Shown here: positions 8,101 to 14,160 of the stretch, piece after piece
How the letters are laid out: each line of letters begins with the position of its first letter
Numbering within the stretch: the stretch's first letter is position 1
Source: JBIOJB01 sp044450465
GTDB taxonomy: Bacteria; Chloroflexota; Dormibacteria; Dormibacterales; Dormibacteraceae
Direction of reading: 5' to 3'
Assembly (NCBI GenBank): GCA_044450465.1
Contig: JBIOJB010000075.1
Span: 1-14,501 of the forward strand
Length of the DNA: 14,501 nucleotides
Notes under the pieces: generated by a model
Databases searched by the model: none
The model's input: the letters and a program-made list of their open reading frames with translations, nothing else
What the model was told of the DNA's origin: nothing
Made by a program: the position numbers and the translations under genes

Positions 8101-8800
8101 GCGAGAACCGGTGCTCCGGCAGTTGGATCTGCGGGCTCGCTGAGCGTGCCGCATCGGCGTGGCAGATGAGGGGAAGGATCGGGTGATAGAAGGGGGAGAA
8201 CGTCAGCTCGGCCTGGCCGCGGTCGGCCAGCTCGCGGTACTTCGGGATGACCTGCCGCATGCGCTGGAGCTGCGCCTCGAAGAGAATGGTCTTGTCCTGC
8301 TCTGAGAAGTCGCGGTCTCGACGCTTGAGCTCGGCGAGACCGGGGTCGGACTCCACCCAGACTGGATCGCACCAGGCCAGGTTGAACCACACCTGCAGAT
8401 CGGTGAGGTCCGCCGTGGTGAACTGCGCGTCGCCCGAGCGGGAGGCAAGCTCTAGGTAGCGGGGCGATTGCTGGACTCGCAGCGCGCGAGGTGACTCCCG
8501 CATCCACTGAAGCAAGAACTCGCGCTCCTCGGGTGAGAGGTCCCTGGCTGGACGCCGGCTGAGGTTCAAGAACAGGTCGACCGACTCGTTCCTTCCGTAG
8601 TCCTCGATCTGGGCCAGTAGAGACGGGACCAGGTTGAAGGTCGCCCGGACGTCTGGATACGCGTCCAGCAGAGCCGGCATCTTGAAGTAGTCCTTGGCGC
8701 TGCGCAGCCTGACCCAGGGCAAAAGATAGGTGCTGGTCAGGTCGTCCTTGTAATAGGGCTGATGCATGTGCCAGACGAAAGCAACGTGGAGTGGCTTCAC
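5141..8800 (-). CDS. glgA: Fusion of a GH57 glycosidase/transglycosidase and a GT5 glycogen synthase
   Basis: This 1219-aa protein joins two α-glucan enzymes. Residues 1-520 are GH57: HMHQP (11-15), SPFYHP (202-207), WPSE with likely nucleophile Glu264, LDGENPWE with likely acid/base Asp369, and HTGSWI (420-425). Residues about 530-725 form a probable β-sandwich resembling the module appended to glucodextranase-like enzymes; this is a weak assignment. Residues about 733-1219 are a complete starch/glycogen synthase: KLGG (747-750), HDWYA (864-868), VNGID (977-981), SRFYDVKG with Arg1031 and Lys1036, and SRFEPCGL with Glu1108. GT5 elongates α-1,4 chains from ADP- or UDP-glucose; the GH57 half may trim, branch or rearrange them. 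The GTG start overlaps the TGA of the upstream small ORF. No signal peptide, so cytosolic. The gene symbol refers to the GT5 half only. Confidence 0.93.
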   Translation of the reverse strand: MKPLHVAFVWHMHQPYYKDDLTSTYLLPWVRLRSAKDYFKMPALLDAYPDVRATFNLVPSLLAQIEDYGRNESVDLFLNLSRRPARDLSPEEREFLLQWMRESPRALRVQQSPRYLELASRSGDAQFTTADLTDLQVWFNLAWCDPVWVESDPGLAELKRRDRDFSEQDKTILFEAQLQRMRQVIPKYRELADRGQAELTFSPFYHPILPLICHADAARSASPQIQLPEHRFSHREDADRQMDMGMGLFERLLGRRPKGMWPSEMAVGESVIGLATKAGLDWMISDEEVLARSQESHFSRGDQLYEPFRLDREGSSVAIVFRDSQLSNTIGFDYQRASAAAAARDMMGRLGRLREAQGDRDLLAVIALDGENPWEFYPRDGHDFLNALYTELQASRDVVTTTVSDFLAEHPPQKQLEHLHTGSWIGASLDTWIGDPEHNVAWDLLAETREWLAEQPHEKPHESDQAALAWREVMITEGSDWFWWFTRKHDSGMDQIWDNQFRLHLRNVYKLMGARAPARLFQPIIERGPARDRTVPAALISPESRDDPAWAQAGSFVVGSGFGALHRPAGVVERVLYGNDAESLYVRIDSPRHPSELEAQQVEFWLYCSGAPAVDGEGDMALPLGADAAADFGFEPAHVIRIVPKGEGAAITVGRVVEPQNKAVTDKRWDTADLFSLAIPFQALGKRPGDTVEMALVVSRDGHDIELVPPSGSLGVRVPGDTSAIEVPHSQRLKVLVATAELVPFAKLGGVADVASALSKELVRLGHDVRVVLPRYRQVDIARYGLKPVVTDLRVPLGGQTAQATIFEGRLGELKVYFVDYPSLYDRDGMFGFGDDDARSVFFARALLEMIPALEFVPDVIHVHDWYAALVPNLLERAYSLEPYTEIATTLTVHNLAAQGVFGFGALVLAGLQEWGLIELGIPGLDHVVNFMGRGIHFADAVNTVSERYATEIQTPELGEGLDELLRRNAHKLHGIVNGIDYEIFDPERDPNLSHHYSAADPSAKALCRAALRAELGLDDVNRPLCAMVSRFYDVKGLDLVEQSMAQLLELGLQLVVVGTGDRRYEDMFRRWAAEKPHQVAVSIGFDSSLAQRVYAGADMLWMPSRFEPCGLAQLIALRYGTIPVVRTTGGLADTIRDYDPVGASGNGFRFGPYDPWQFFAAVVRASETFRHPSAWAWLVEHAMTEDVSWSRSARRYVQLYLGAIAARRERRGLTAIIS

Positions 8801-9036
8801 CCTTTTGAAAGTCCCTTCCCGGGGAGGGAGAGCGCCGGCCCTTGCCGATTCATGCTGGCCTTAACGATTCGGGACGAGGGCCGGGTCGCCGCTTGCCCGG
8901 CCCGATAGGGCTTCCTCTGGGGTCCCCGCGCCGTAGGCGTGGGAGGCAGCGGCGCGATGAGGGGGAACCGCATAGGTTCCTCCTCATAAACGGGCTGGTG
9001 CATGTGCCAGACGAAGGCGACGTGAAGCGGCTTCAT
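8797..9036 (-). CDS. 79-codon ORF repeating the first 15 residues of the GH57-GT5 protein
   Basis: The ORF starts 4 nt after the stop of the upstream GH57 gene and its TGA overlaps the GTG start of the fusion gene (GTGA). Residues 1-15, MKPLHVAFVWHMHQP, are identical to the start of the fusion protein. The two 45-nt segments differ only by ATG/GTG and five synonymous third-position changes. From residue 16 the similarity ends and a Pro/Arg-rich tail follows, with no recognised domain. A strong internal Shine-Dalgarno (AGGAGG, 8979-8984) lies 5 nt before an in-frame ATG at Met22. It may be the leftover 5' end of a second GH57 gene, or a leader ORF that couples translation of its neighbours. 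The reading frame is certain; that a stable protein is made is not. Confidence 0.5.
   Translation of the reverse strand: MKPLHVAFVWHMHQPVYEEEPMRFPLIAPLPPTPTARGPQRKPYRAGQAATRPSSRIVKASMNRQGPALSLPGKGLSKG
8812..8829 (-). promoter_or_regulatory. Hairpin covering the likely Shine-Dalgarno of the GH57-GT5 gene
   Basis: TCCCTTCCC and GGGGAGGGA are complementary along their whole length apart from one G·T wobble, realistically a 7-bp stem with a CCGG loop. The minus-strand AAGGGA (8817-8812), the only purine-rich Shine-Dalgarno-like stretch at a usable distance (11 nt) from the GTG at 8800, forms one arm. Ribosomes finishing the upstream small ORF would open this stem, which fits translational coupling. 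This is inference from base pairing only. Confidence 0.4.
8878..8903. repeat. Perfect 8-bp hairpin inside the small ORF
   Basis: GGGCCGGG (8878-8885) and CCCGGCCC (8896-8903) form perfect arms around a 10-nt loop. It lies in the non-homologous tail region between the two GH57-like starts. No U-tract follows on either strand, so it is not a canonical terminator; it could act on mRNA stability or attenuation. Confidence 0.5.
8971..8984 (-). promoter_or_regulatory. Consensus Shine-Dalgarno and ATG within the small ORF
   Basis: On the minus strand AGGAGG (8984-8979) is followed by a 5-nt spacer and ATG (8973-8971). This is the best ribosome-binding site in the window after that of the GH57 amylase gene. 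It would start a 58-aa in-frame product consisting only of the non-homologous tail of the small ORF, and places a ribosome on the message just ahead of the fusion gene. Confidence 0.5.
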
Positions 9037-9040
9037 GCTT

Positions 9041-10252
9041 TCAACCCGCGTAGGAGTCCATGGCCCGGATGAAGTTGAGGTAGACCCGCTGCTGCTCTCG
9101 GATGATCCCGTTCGAGCCCAGCGCCCACCACTCGTCCGGCGTGAAATAGGCGCTCACCTCGGCCTGGGAGCCAAAGCGCCCAAACCACTGGATGAGGTGA
9201 AGGTTGTCCGATTGAAGCAGCCACTTCGCGAGCTCGATCAGCGTCGGGTCTCCGGTGAGGCGTGCCTTTGAGTAAGCGTGATGCATGAGACGGAACACTC
9301 CCTGCTGCGCCGGATTGCCGATGAAGAACTCCATCCCGCCGTCGCCTGCCCAGGTGGTGCCGTACTCGTTGATGGGAATGTCCCGTCCCGACTGGCCCAG
9401 CTCGGCGATCGCCTCGGAAGGGAGCATCATTCGCACCTTCCGTTTGCGGAGCTGAGGGTTCAAACCGCGGGTGAACTCGAAGATCCCCGAGTCGACGCGA
9501 TGGTGCTCCCCGAACGTTTCGAAATCCCATCCAAGCGTGACCAGTTCGCCCCAGGCTTCGCGCAACCACCTCGCATAGGTCTCGGCCAGCAGCGGCCAGC
9601 CGCTCCAGCCCTGGTTGGAGAACCGGTAGCCGACGTCGTCGGAGAGCTCGTGATGCCGGGCGAGCAGCGCCATCCGCTGGCCGGCGTATCGGTAAACGTG
9701 TGTCGGCTCGTGACCGCTCAGCTGCCACGGCCTGCCTTCCATGAATGCGCCCGTGAACCCGCATTGCTGAAGTGCGAAATAGACGTCATTGGACATGAAC
9801 ATCTCAGTGGTGTCGGTGACCGTTACGGGCTTTTGAAAAACCTCTTCGAGCCGCTTTCGAGCCCACAGCATCGACTCCTTGAACGCGGCGATGTCCAGGT
9901 ACAGGAGCCACGAGTGGTATGGCTCGACACAGACCACCTCGACATTGGGGCTCGCGCACAGGCGCTTGAACGAGTCGAGGACGGCCGGGTCCCACTTTTC
10001 CGCCTGAACCAGGAACGAGTTGCTGAATCCGATCGACATCCGCCAGCCCCGCCTGGTGAGGTCCCGGAACATGGCGCTGGCCGGGGCGTAGGCGTAACGG
10101 GACACCTTCTCGAAGTAGCGCTTGTCCATCGCGTCGTCGAAAAGCAGACCCGCGAACTGGTCGGGTGGCGTTCGTGGGGGGATCAACTTCGCCGGCAGCC
10201 GCAAGCGCCGGGGCTGATGCACCACCGCGTAGACGACAAGGTTCTCAGCCAT
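9041..10252 (-). CDS. GH57 α-amylase-like enzyme
   Basis: This 403-aa protein is close to the single-domain GH57 α-amylases/4-α-glucanotransferases known from archaea and various bacteria. VHQP (11-14) is GH57 motif 1 and EPYHS (110-114) fits motif 2. TDTTEMF provides the likely nucleophile Glu150, and GWDFETFGEHH provides the likely acid/base Asp243. The chain is shorter than the roughly 500-700-residue transferases that carry a β-sandwich tail and has no signal peptide, so it probably acts on cytosolic α-1,4-glucan or maltodextrin. The ATG at 10252 is preceded by a good Shine-Dalgarno. It lies 27 bp after the GT4 gene and 4 bp before the small ORF, well inside the operon. Hydrolase and transferase activity cannot be told apart from sequence. 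Confidence 0.9.
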   Translation of the reverse strand: MAENLVVYAVVHQPRRLRLPAKLIPPRTPPDQFAGLLFDDAMDKRYFEKVSRYAYAPASAMFRDLTRRGWRMSIGFSNSFLVQAEKWDPAVLDSFKRLCASPNVEVVCVEPYHSWLLYLDIAAFKESMLWARKRLEEVFQKPVTVTDTTEMFMSNDVYFALQQCGFTGAFMEGRPWQLSGHEPTHVYRYAGQRMALLARHHELSDDVGYRFSNQGWSGWPLLAETYARWLREAWGELVTLGWDFETFGEHHRVDSGIFEFTRGLNPQLRKRKVRMMLPSEAIAELGQSGRDIPINEYGTTWAGDGGMEFFIGNPAQQGVFRLMHHAYSKARLTGDPTLIELAKWLLQSDNLHLIQWFGRFGSQAEVSAYFTPDEWWALGSNGIIREQQRVYLNFIRAMDSYAG

Positions 10253-10258
10253 GCAATC

Positions 10259-10264
10259 TCTCCT
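10259..10264 (-). promoter_or_regulatory. Strong Shine-Dalgarno of the GH57 amylase gene
   Basis: AGGAGA on the minus strand ends 6 nt before the ATG at 10252. It fixes that start against later Met codons and suggests independent ribosome loading here, unlike the overlapping gene starts elsewhere in the operon. Confidence 0.75.
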
Positions 10265-10279
10265 GGCCCGCCCGGACTC

Positions 10280-11656
10280 TTAAGAATCGAGCCGCGCGTT
10301 GGCGGCGGCGCCTTTGGTGGCGGCCTTTCTGCGTGGCCTGGGTCGGGCGGCGCTCGGCTCCCGCGACTCGTGCTCCGGCACCCTGATCGACTGGCGGGCG
10401 GCGGCAAACTCGATTCTCAGGAGCAGCTGATCGATCACCTTTTCCCACACGTAGTCGCGCGCGGTGGCGCGCCCGCGCTTTCGCATAGAGGCCAGCAGCG
10501 CGGGCTTCTCCTTCATCAGGACGAGCTCGGTCACCAGCTCGATCGGGTCGTCGGTCTCGAGCACGAGCGCGTTTCGGTAAGCCTCGGCGTAATCCTCCCC
10601 GGTCGAGCCGGTGACCGCGATCCCACCTGCCGCCATGACCTCTAACCCAACCAGGCCGAACGGCTCGTGCCCGGAGTTGGCAAGCACCGCGTCGGCAGCC
10701 GAGTAGATCACCGGGACAAGCTCATCTCGAACGAAGCTCGTGAGATTGATGATGTCGGCCTCCGAGTTGTCGCGCATCAACGCAGCCAGGCCTGCCGCAT
10801 CGGAAGGGGTGTTCACGTTCAGCACGGTGAGACCCTGGTTGAGGGCGTGGCCGATGACCTCTCCGCCATGGGGCTCGCGACCCCCGCGGATGATCAGCCG
10901 CACCTTGCGGCCACGACGCTTGAGGTACGCAGCGGCCGATATCGCCATCAGCCACCGCTTGTCGGGGTCGAACCGGCCGATCTTGAAGCAGAAGTGGTCA
11001 GCGGCGGCGGCAGCCCTGAGCTCGGCGACCGTAGCAGGGTCGGCGTCACTGATCGCACTACGGGGAATCCCGTTGGGGATCACTATCGGGTTCTGGCCCC
11101 ACTCCCACATCCGGAACTTCATGTACCGGCTGACGGTGGTGATGGTGGTGGCGAATGCCAGCGTGGACCAGTTGACGCGGTGAAACCCGAACGTGTTGTT
11201 CGCGTTCCACAGCATCACGACTCGATCGCGCAGCCCTCGGTAGTGGAGGGCGTCTGAGATCAGGTTCATCGACCAGGTCGTGTGCCACTCCTCACCCATG
11301 ACCACCACGGCGCTGCCCGAGGCGACCGCCGGCGCGATCACGTTGTCGATGAGGCTTTCCGGGAGGCTCGAGTTCCAGTCCCGGATCTTGCCGTCCTCCC
11401 CGTCGTACACGCCTCCGCGGTGGCGGGAAGAAATCCATTGGCTCCAGCGGCGGTAGTGGAGGCGGCCGCCCTCGAGGTCTTCCACACCTGGGAGGTCGGG
11501 GTCGCCACAGAAGTAGAGGTATGTCTGGTATCCGAGCTCGGCCAGCGCCCGCGAAAGGCCCTTGGCCCTGACGCCCAGACCGCCGGCCTGGCTGTACACG
11601 TCGGGGCCTTCGAAGCTGAGGATGACGAAGACGGTGTTGCTCGGGCCGAAGATCAT
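10280..11656 (-). CDS. GT4-type glycosyltransferase
   Basis: This 458-aa GT-B enzyme transfers a sugar from an activated donor. The N-terminal acceptor half has GGLGVRAKGLSRAL (25-38), the linker has VIPNG (192-196), and the donor half has the GT4 retaining signature EPFGLVGLE, with Glu331 and Glu339 as the EX7E pair. Arg228 and Lys233 in GRFDPDKR (227-234) are likely donor-phosphate contacts. The last 30 residues are Arg/Ala/Pro-rich and probably disordered. A longer frame opens at 11743, but ATG 11656 is preferred: it begins the conserved fold (FVILSFEGP) and overlaps the TGA of the phosphatase gene as ATGA. The substrate is unknown. Its setting between a sugar-phosphatase-like gene and α-glucan enzymes suggests a glucoside or α-glucan product. 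Confidence 0.85.
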   Translation of the reverse strand: MIFGPSNTVFVILSFEGPDVYSQAGGLGVRAKGLSRALAELGYQTYLYFCGDPDLPGVEDLEGGRLHYRRWSQWISSRHRGGVYDGEDGKIRDWNSSLPESLIDNVIAPAVASGSAVVVMGEEWHTTWSMNLISDALHYRGLRDRVVMLWNANNTFGFHRVNWSTLAFATTITTVSRYMKFRMWEWGQNPIVIPNGIPRSAISDADPATVAELRAAAAADHFCFKIGRFDPDKRWLMAISAAAYLKRRGRKVRLIIRGGREPHGGEVIGHALNQGLTVLNVNTPSDAAGLAALMRDNSEADIINLTSFVRDELVPVIYSAADAVLANSGHEPFGLVGLEVMAAGGIAVTGSTGEDYAEAYRNALVLETDDPIELVTELVLMKEKPALLASMRKRGRATARDYVWEKVIDQLLLRIEFAAARQSIRVPEHESREPSAARPRPRRKAATKGAAANARLDS

Positions 11657-12471
11657 CTCGCGGCCTCGAGGATCTTGAGAGCCTCGGCGTGCAGCTCGCG
11701 GGTGGCGGCGCAGAGCACCGTGGAGCGGACGTCGAGCCCGCATCTGAGTCGAGCCAGGGGCTCGCCTGCGGTGTCTGTGGCCACGCCGCCCGCCTCGGCC
11801 AGGAGCAAGAGGCTCGCCGCCGTGTCGAAGACCCGGACCGGCATCGGCGCGCAGAAGACGTCAAATCCTCCACCGGCTGTCAGGGCCAGCGAGATCGCCA
11901 TCGACCCCAGTATGCGGATCTTCGACGACCGGTCTACGAGCGGCCTAGCGACAGTCAGGGCTCCCGGCGTGCTCTCGAGACCCAGAAGCTCAAGGCGGTT
12001 CCTGTCGGCCCGTGGAAGCACGGTGATCTGCGCGCCCGACCGCCAGGCGCCCTCGCCCCGGATCGCGGTCCACTCTTCAGCGGTGCTGAGGTTGACGACC
12101 GTGGCAGCGAAAACGTCACCGACGAGAGGCCCGTCAAGAACGGCGAGCATCAGGCCGAAGAGCGGCACTCCCTGTTTGGCGTTGAGGCTCCCGTCCACGG
12201 GATCGGCCAGGACCAGCGGGTAGTCGGCCCCGAAGTTGCGATGCCCCGACTCCTCGGACAGCACCGAGAAGCGCTCGCCTCGCTCGAAGAGCCGGCCGAG
12301 CTCGGCGAAGACGACGGCTTCAGCCGCCCGATCCACCTCCATGGTGGTGTCCCCGCCGGCGCCGACCGCGAGCGGCGCGCGACCGGCCTCGGTCCCCGAG
12401 ATCGGCAGGACCGCCTTTCGGACTCCCGCGCCGATTCGCGAGAAGGCTTCAAGCCATTCCCGTGGCGTCAG
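11653..12471 (-). CDS. Inositol-monophosphatase-family phosphatase, apparent CTG start
   Basis: This is a Mg-dependent phosphatase of the IMPase/fructose-bisphosphatase fold. The metal-binding set is present: EES (73-75), DPVDG with Asp90 and Asp93, and Asp216 in VFDTAA, numbered from the CTG. That numbering almost matches the classic family positions (Glu70, Asp90, Asp93, Asp220 in human IMPA1), which supports a start near 12471. The first ATG (12342) would remove a conserved-looking helix (TPREWLEAFSRIGAGVRKAV) and the GGDTT segment. No ATG, GTG or TTG lies in frame between the upstream TGA (12483-12481) and that ATG, so CTG at 12471, 9 nt after the TGA, is the best guess. The predicted 272 aa is a normal length. 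Substrate unknown: inositol phosphate, a sugar phosphate, or a phosphorylated glycoside from the next gene's GT4. Confidence 0.85.
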   Translation of the reverse strand: MTPREWLEAFSRIGAGVRKAVLPISGTEAGRAPLAVGAGGDTTMEVDRAAEAVVFAELGRLFERGERFSVLSEESGHRNFGADYPLVLADPVDGSLNAKQGVPLFGLMLAVLDGPLVGDVFAATVVNLSTAEEWTAIRGEGAWRSGAQITVLPRADRNRLELLGLESTPGALTVARPLVDRSSKIRILGSMAISLALTAGGGFDVFCAPMPVRVFDTAASLLLLAEAGGVATDTAGEPLARLRCGLDVRSTVLCAATRELHAEALKILEAAR

Positions 12472-12480
12472 CGCTTTGAA

Positions 12481-12759
12481 TCAACCAAGGCTTAGGTCGG
12501 AAGGCACCTTGCGCCGGCGCCGACGCCGCCGCTCGACCACGATGGTGATCAGGTAAGGCTGCTGCATCGCCCACACCCGCTCGATCAGCTGTGGAATCGG
12601 GATGTCGTGAGGAGTCTCGATCCCGATGAGCACGAGCGCCTCGGCCACGGCGTCGGGGAGCTCGGTCCGGTCGTGGAGGTTGAGCTGTTCGAGGGTTTCC
12701 AGAATGTCATCGAGGCGACGTAGCGACAGGCGCCGCTCCTGATCGTTCCCCTGGAGCAT
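12481..12759 (-). CDS. Unknown 92-aa protein with an Arg-rich C-terminus
   Basis: I do not recognise this family. Residues 5-40 look helical and charged (LSLRRLDDILETLEQLNLHD), the middle is a mixed hydrophobic segment (AVAEALVLIGIETPHDIPIPQLIERVWAMQQPYLITIVV), and residues 77-84 form a run of seven arginines and a lysine, followed by a short tail. The basic run could bind nucleic acid, a phosphate-rich ligand or an acidic partner. No membrane segment or signal peptide is evident. It starts 10 bp after the α/β-hydrolase gene and is in the same frame as the phosphatase that follows, separated only by one TGA and nine bases to the proposed CTG. Its position in the middle of the operon and its gene-like codon use argue that it is real. 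Confidence 0.65.
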   Translation of the reverse strand: MLQGNDQERRLSLRRLDDILETLEQLNLHDRTELPDAVAEALVLIGIETPHDIPIPQLIERVWAMQQPYLITIVVERRRRRRRKVPSDLSLG

Positions 12760-12769
12760 CGATGAAAGC

Positions 12770-13642
12770 TTAATGACTTACGACCCCGATGAGCGACCGG
12801 CTTACCTCGTCCGGCCGCTCGAACTGGAGCCAGTGCCCGGCCCCCGGCAACACGACCAGCCGGTAAGGGCCGCTCATGTGGCGGGGTGTCTCCTCGACGG
12901 CCCGCCGACCGAGGGCGGGGTCCTCGTCGCCCCACAGAAGGACGGTGGGGGCGGTGACCTTCACATCGCCGGCCAGCGCTGCCCAAGCTCCGCCACCCGC
13001 CGAAAGGTTGGCCCGGTAGTAGTTGAGCGCGGCTGTCAACCGGCCAGGGCGCGACAGCGATTCGACGAAATGCGCGATGACATTGCCCGGCACGGCGTCG
13101 GGGTTTGGGCCTAACGAGAACATCGCCTTGAGCCGCCGATAGCCGTCGTCGGCCAGCACGTGCTCAGCCTTTCCCTCCTGGAGGAAGAGACCGACGTAGG
13201 CGGAGCGCGCCCGTTGATCCTCGTCCTCCCTGCTGGCGGCGGCGATGGCCGCTGGGTGGCCGACCGACAGCGCGGTCAGCGTCTTCACCATCGAGGGGTG
13301 GCGGCTGGCGAAGAACCAGGCGACGATGGCACCCCAGTCGTGTCCGGCGACGTGGGCCTCTGAGCGGCCGAACGATTTGATGACGCCCGCGACATCCTCA
13401 ACCAGATGGGCGATGGTGTACTGGTCGGCTGGCTCCGGGGCTTCGCTCAAACCGTAGCCACGCATGTCAGGAGCGACGGCAAGAAAACCCGCCTTGGAGA
13501 GTTCCTCGAGCTGGCTCGACCATGACTCCGCGCCCTCCGGAAAGCCGTGCAGCAAGAGGAAGAGCTCACCGTCGGCCGGACCATCGACCACCGTTCTGAA
13601 ACGGAGACCGTTGGCCTGGACCATGTGCTGGCTCGCGGTCAT
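12770..13642 (-). CDS. α/β-Hydrolase of the epoxide hydrolase / haloalkane dehalogenase type
   Basis: This is a 290-aa protein of normal length for the family. HGFPE (32-36) forms the oxyanion region. GHDWG (100-104) carries the nucleophile Asp102, an aspartate rather than serine, as expected for epoxide hydrolases and dehalogenases. GDEDP (238-242) supplies the acid, probably Asp241, and GAGHW (267-271) the histidine His270. The cap region contains Tyr149 and Tyr208/Tyr209 (LNYYRANL), candidates for the epoxide-activating tyrosines. The ATG at 13642 overlaps the TGA of the preceding α/β-hydrolase gene (ATGA). The substrate cannot be predicted and its link to α-glucan metabolism is not obvious. 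Confidence 0.88.
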   Translation of the reverse strand: MTASQHMVQANGLRFRTVVDGPADGELFLLLHGFPEGAESWSSQLEELSKAGFLAVAPDMRGYGLSEAPEPADQYTIAHLVEDVAGVIKSFGRSEAHVAGHDWGAIVAWFFASRHPSMVKTLTALSVGHPAAIAAASREDEDQRARSAYVGLFLQEGKAEHVLADDGYRRLKAMFSLGPNPDAVPGNVIAHFVESLSRPGRLTAALNYYRANLSAGGGAWAALAGDVKVTAPTVLLWGDEDPALGRRAVEETPRHMSGPYRLVVLPGAGHWLQFERPDEVSRSLIGVVSH

Positions 13643-14160
13643 GCTTTGGCTCCTGCGTGCCGGATTCGCCTGGCGATGAAGTCGGCCGCCGCGTCAAGCG
13701 CCTCATCGAGCACCGCAAGGAGGCCGTGACCTTGACCCGGAAGAATCTTGAGTTCGGAGCCCGGCACGAGCTTAACCGACTCCTTCAAGAGGTCCAGGCG
13801 CGCGAAGGGGTCGCGGTCGCCGCTCAGGAACAGCGTGGGGCAGCGAATCAGATGAAGGTGGGCGGTCCGCCTCTGATCGGTGAAGCCAGGTCGGTGCAGC
13901 GGATATGAGAAGAGGATCAGCCCGCCGAAGTCCGCCTCGGTTGCGGCCATGCTCGCGACCCGTCCACCGAACGACTGACCACCGCCGATGACGTCATGAC
14001 CTCGACCTGAGGTCTTGATGAAAACGGGAACGGCCTTTTCAGCACCACCGCGCGGCAAATCGACGGCGATGGCGTCGATTCCGCGTCGTTTGAAACCGAC
14101 CACGTAGGGCTTCATCGACGCCGCGTTGCCTGACGCTCCATGACCGAGAACAACTCGCAT
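13639..14160 (-). CDS. Small α/β-hydrolase (dienelactone-hydrolase / Tex30-KANSL3-like)
   Basis: This 173-aa single-domain hydrolase lacks a cap. Features are GHGASG near the N-terminus, the nucleophile elbow GGQSFGG with Ser63, SGDRDPF with Asp115 or Asp117 as the acid, and GQGHGL with His145. Its compact size and motifs resemble the alpha/beta-hydrolase_11 group, where roles are mostly unknown; an esterase or acylhydrolase is a fair guess. The ATG at 14160 lies next to the 340-bp gap, making this the probable first gene of the operon. No clear Shine-Dalgarno is present before it. Its TGA overlaps the ATG of the next gene. Confidence 0.85.
   Translation of the reverse strand: MRVVLGHGASGNAASMKPYVVGFKRRGIDAIAVDLPRGGAEKAVPVFIKTSGRGHDVIGGGQSFGGRVASMAATEADFGGLILFSYPLHRPGFTDQRRTAHLHLIRCPTLFLSGDRDPFARLDLLKESVKLVPGSELKILPGQGHGLLAVLDEALDAAADFIARRIRHAGAKA

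Noticed and set aside
9278..10645. Plus-strand ORF of 455 codons across the GH57 and GT4 genes
   Set aside because: Shadow spanning two well-supported minus-strand genes and their junction; composition is unlike a protein.
11657..11743. N-terminal extension of the GT4 gene to 11743
   Set aside because: Arg-rich extension overlapping the phosphatase gene; ATG 11656 begins the conserved fold and gives an ATGA overlap.
12481..12483. TGA read as selenocysteine joining the 92-aa ORF to the phosphatase
   Set aside because: No SECIS-like hairpin is evident right after the TGA, and phosphatases of this family are not known selenoproteins.
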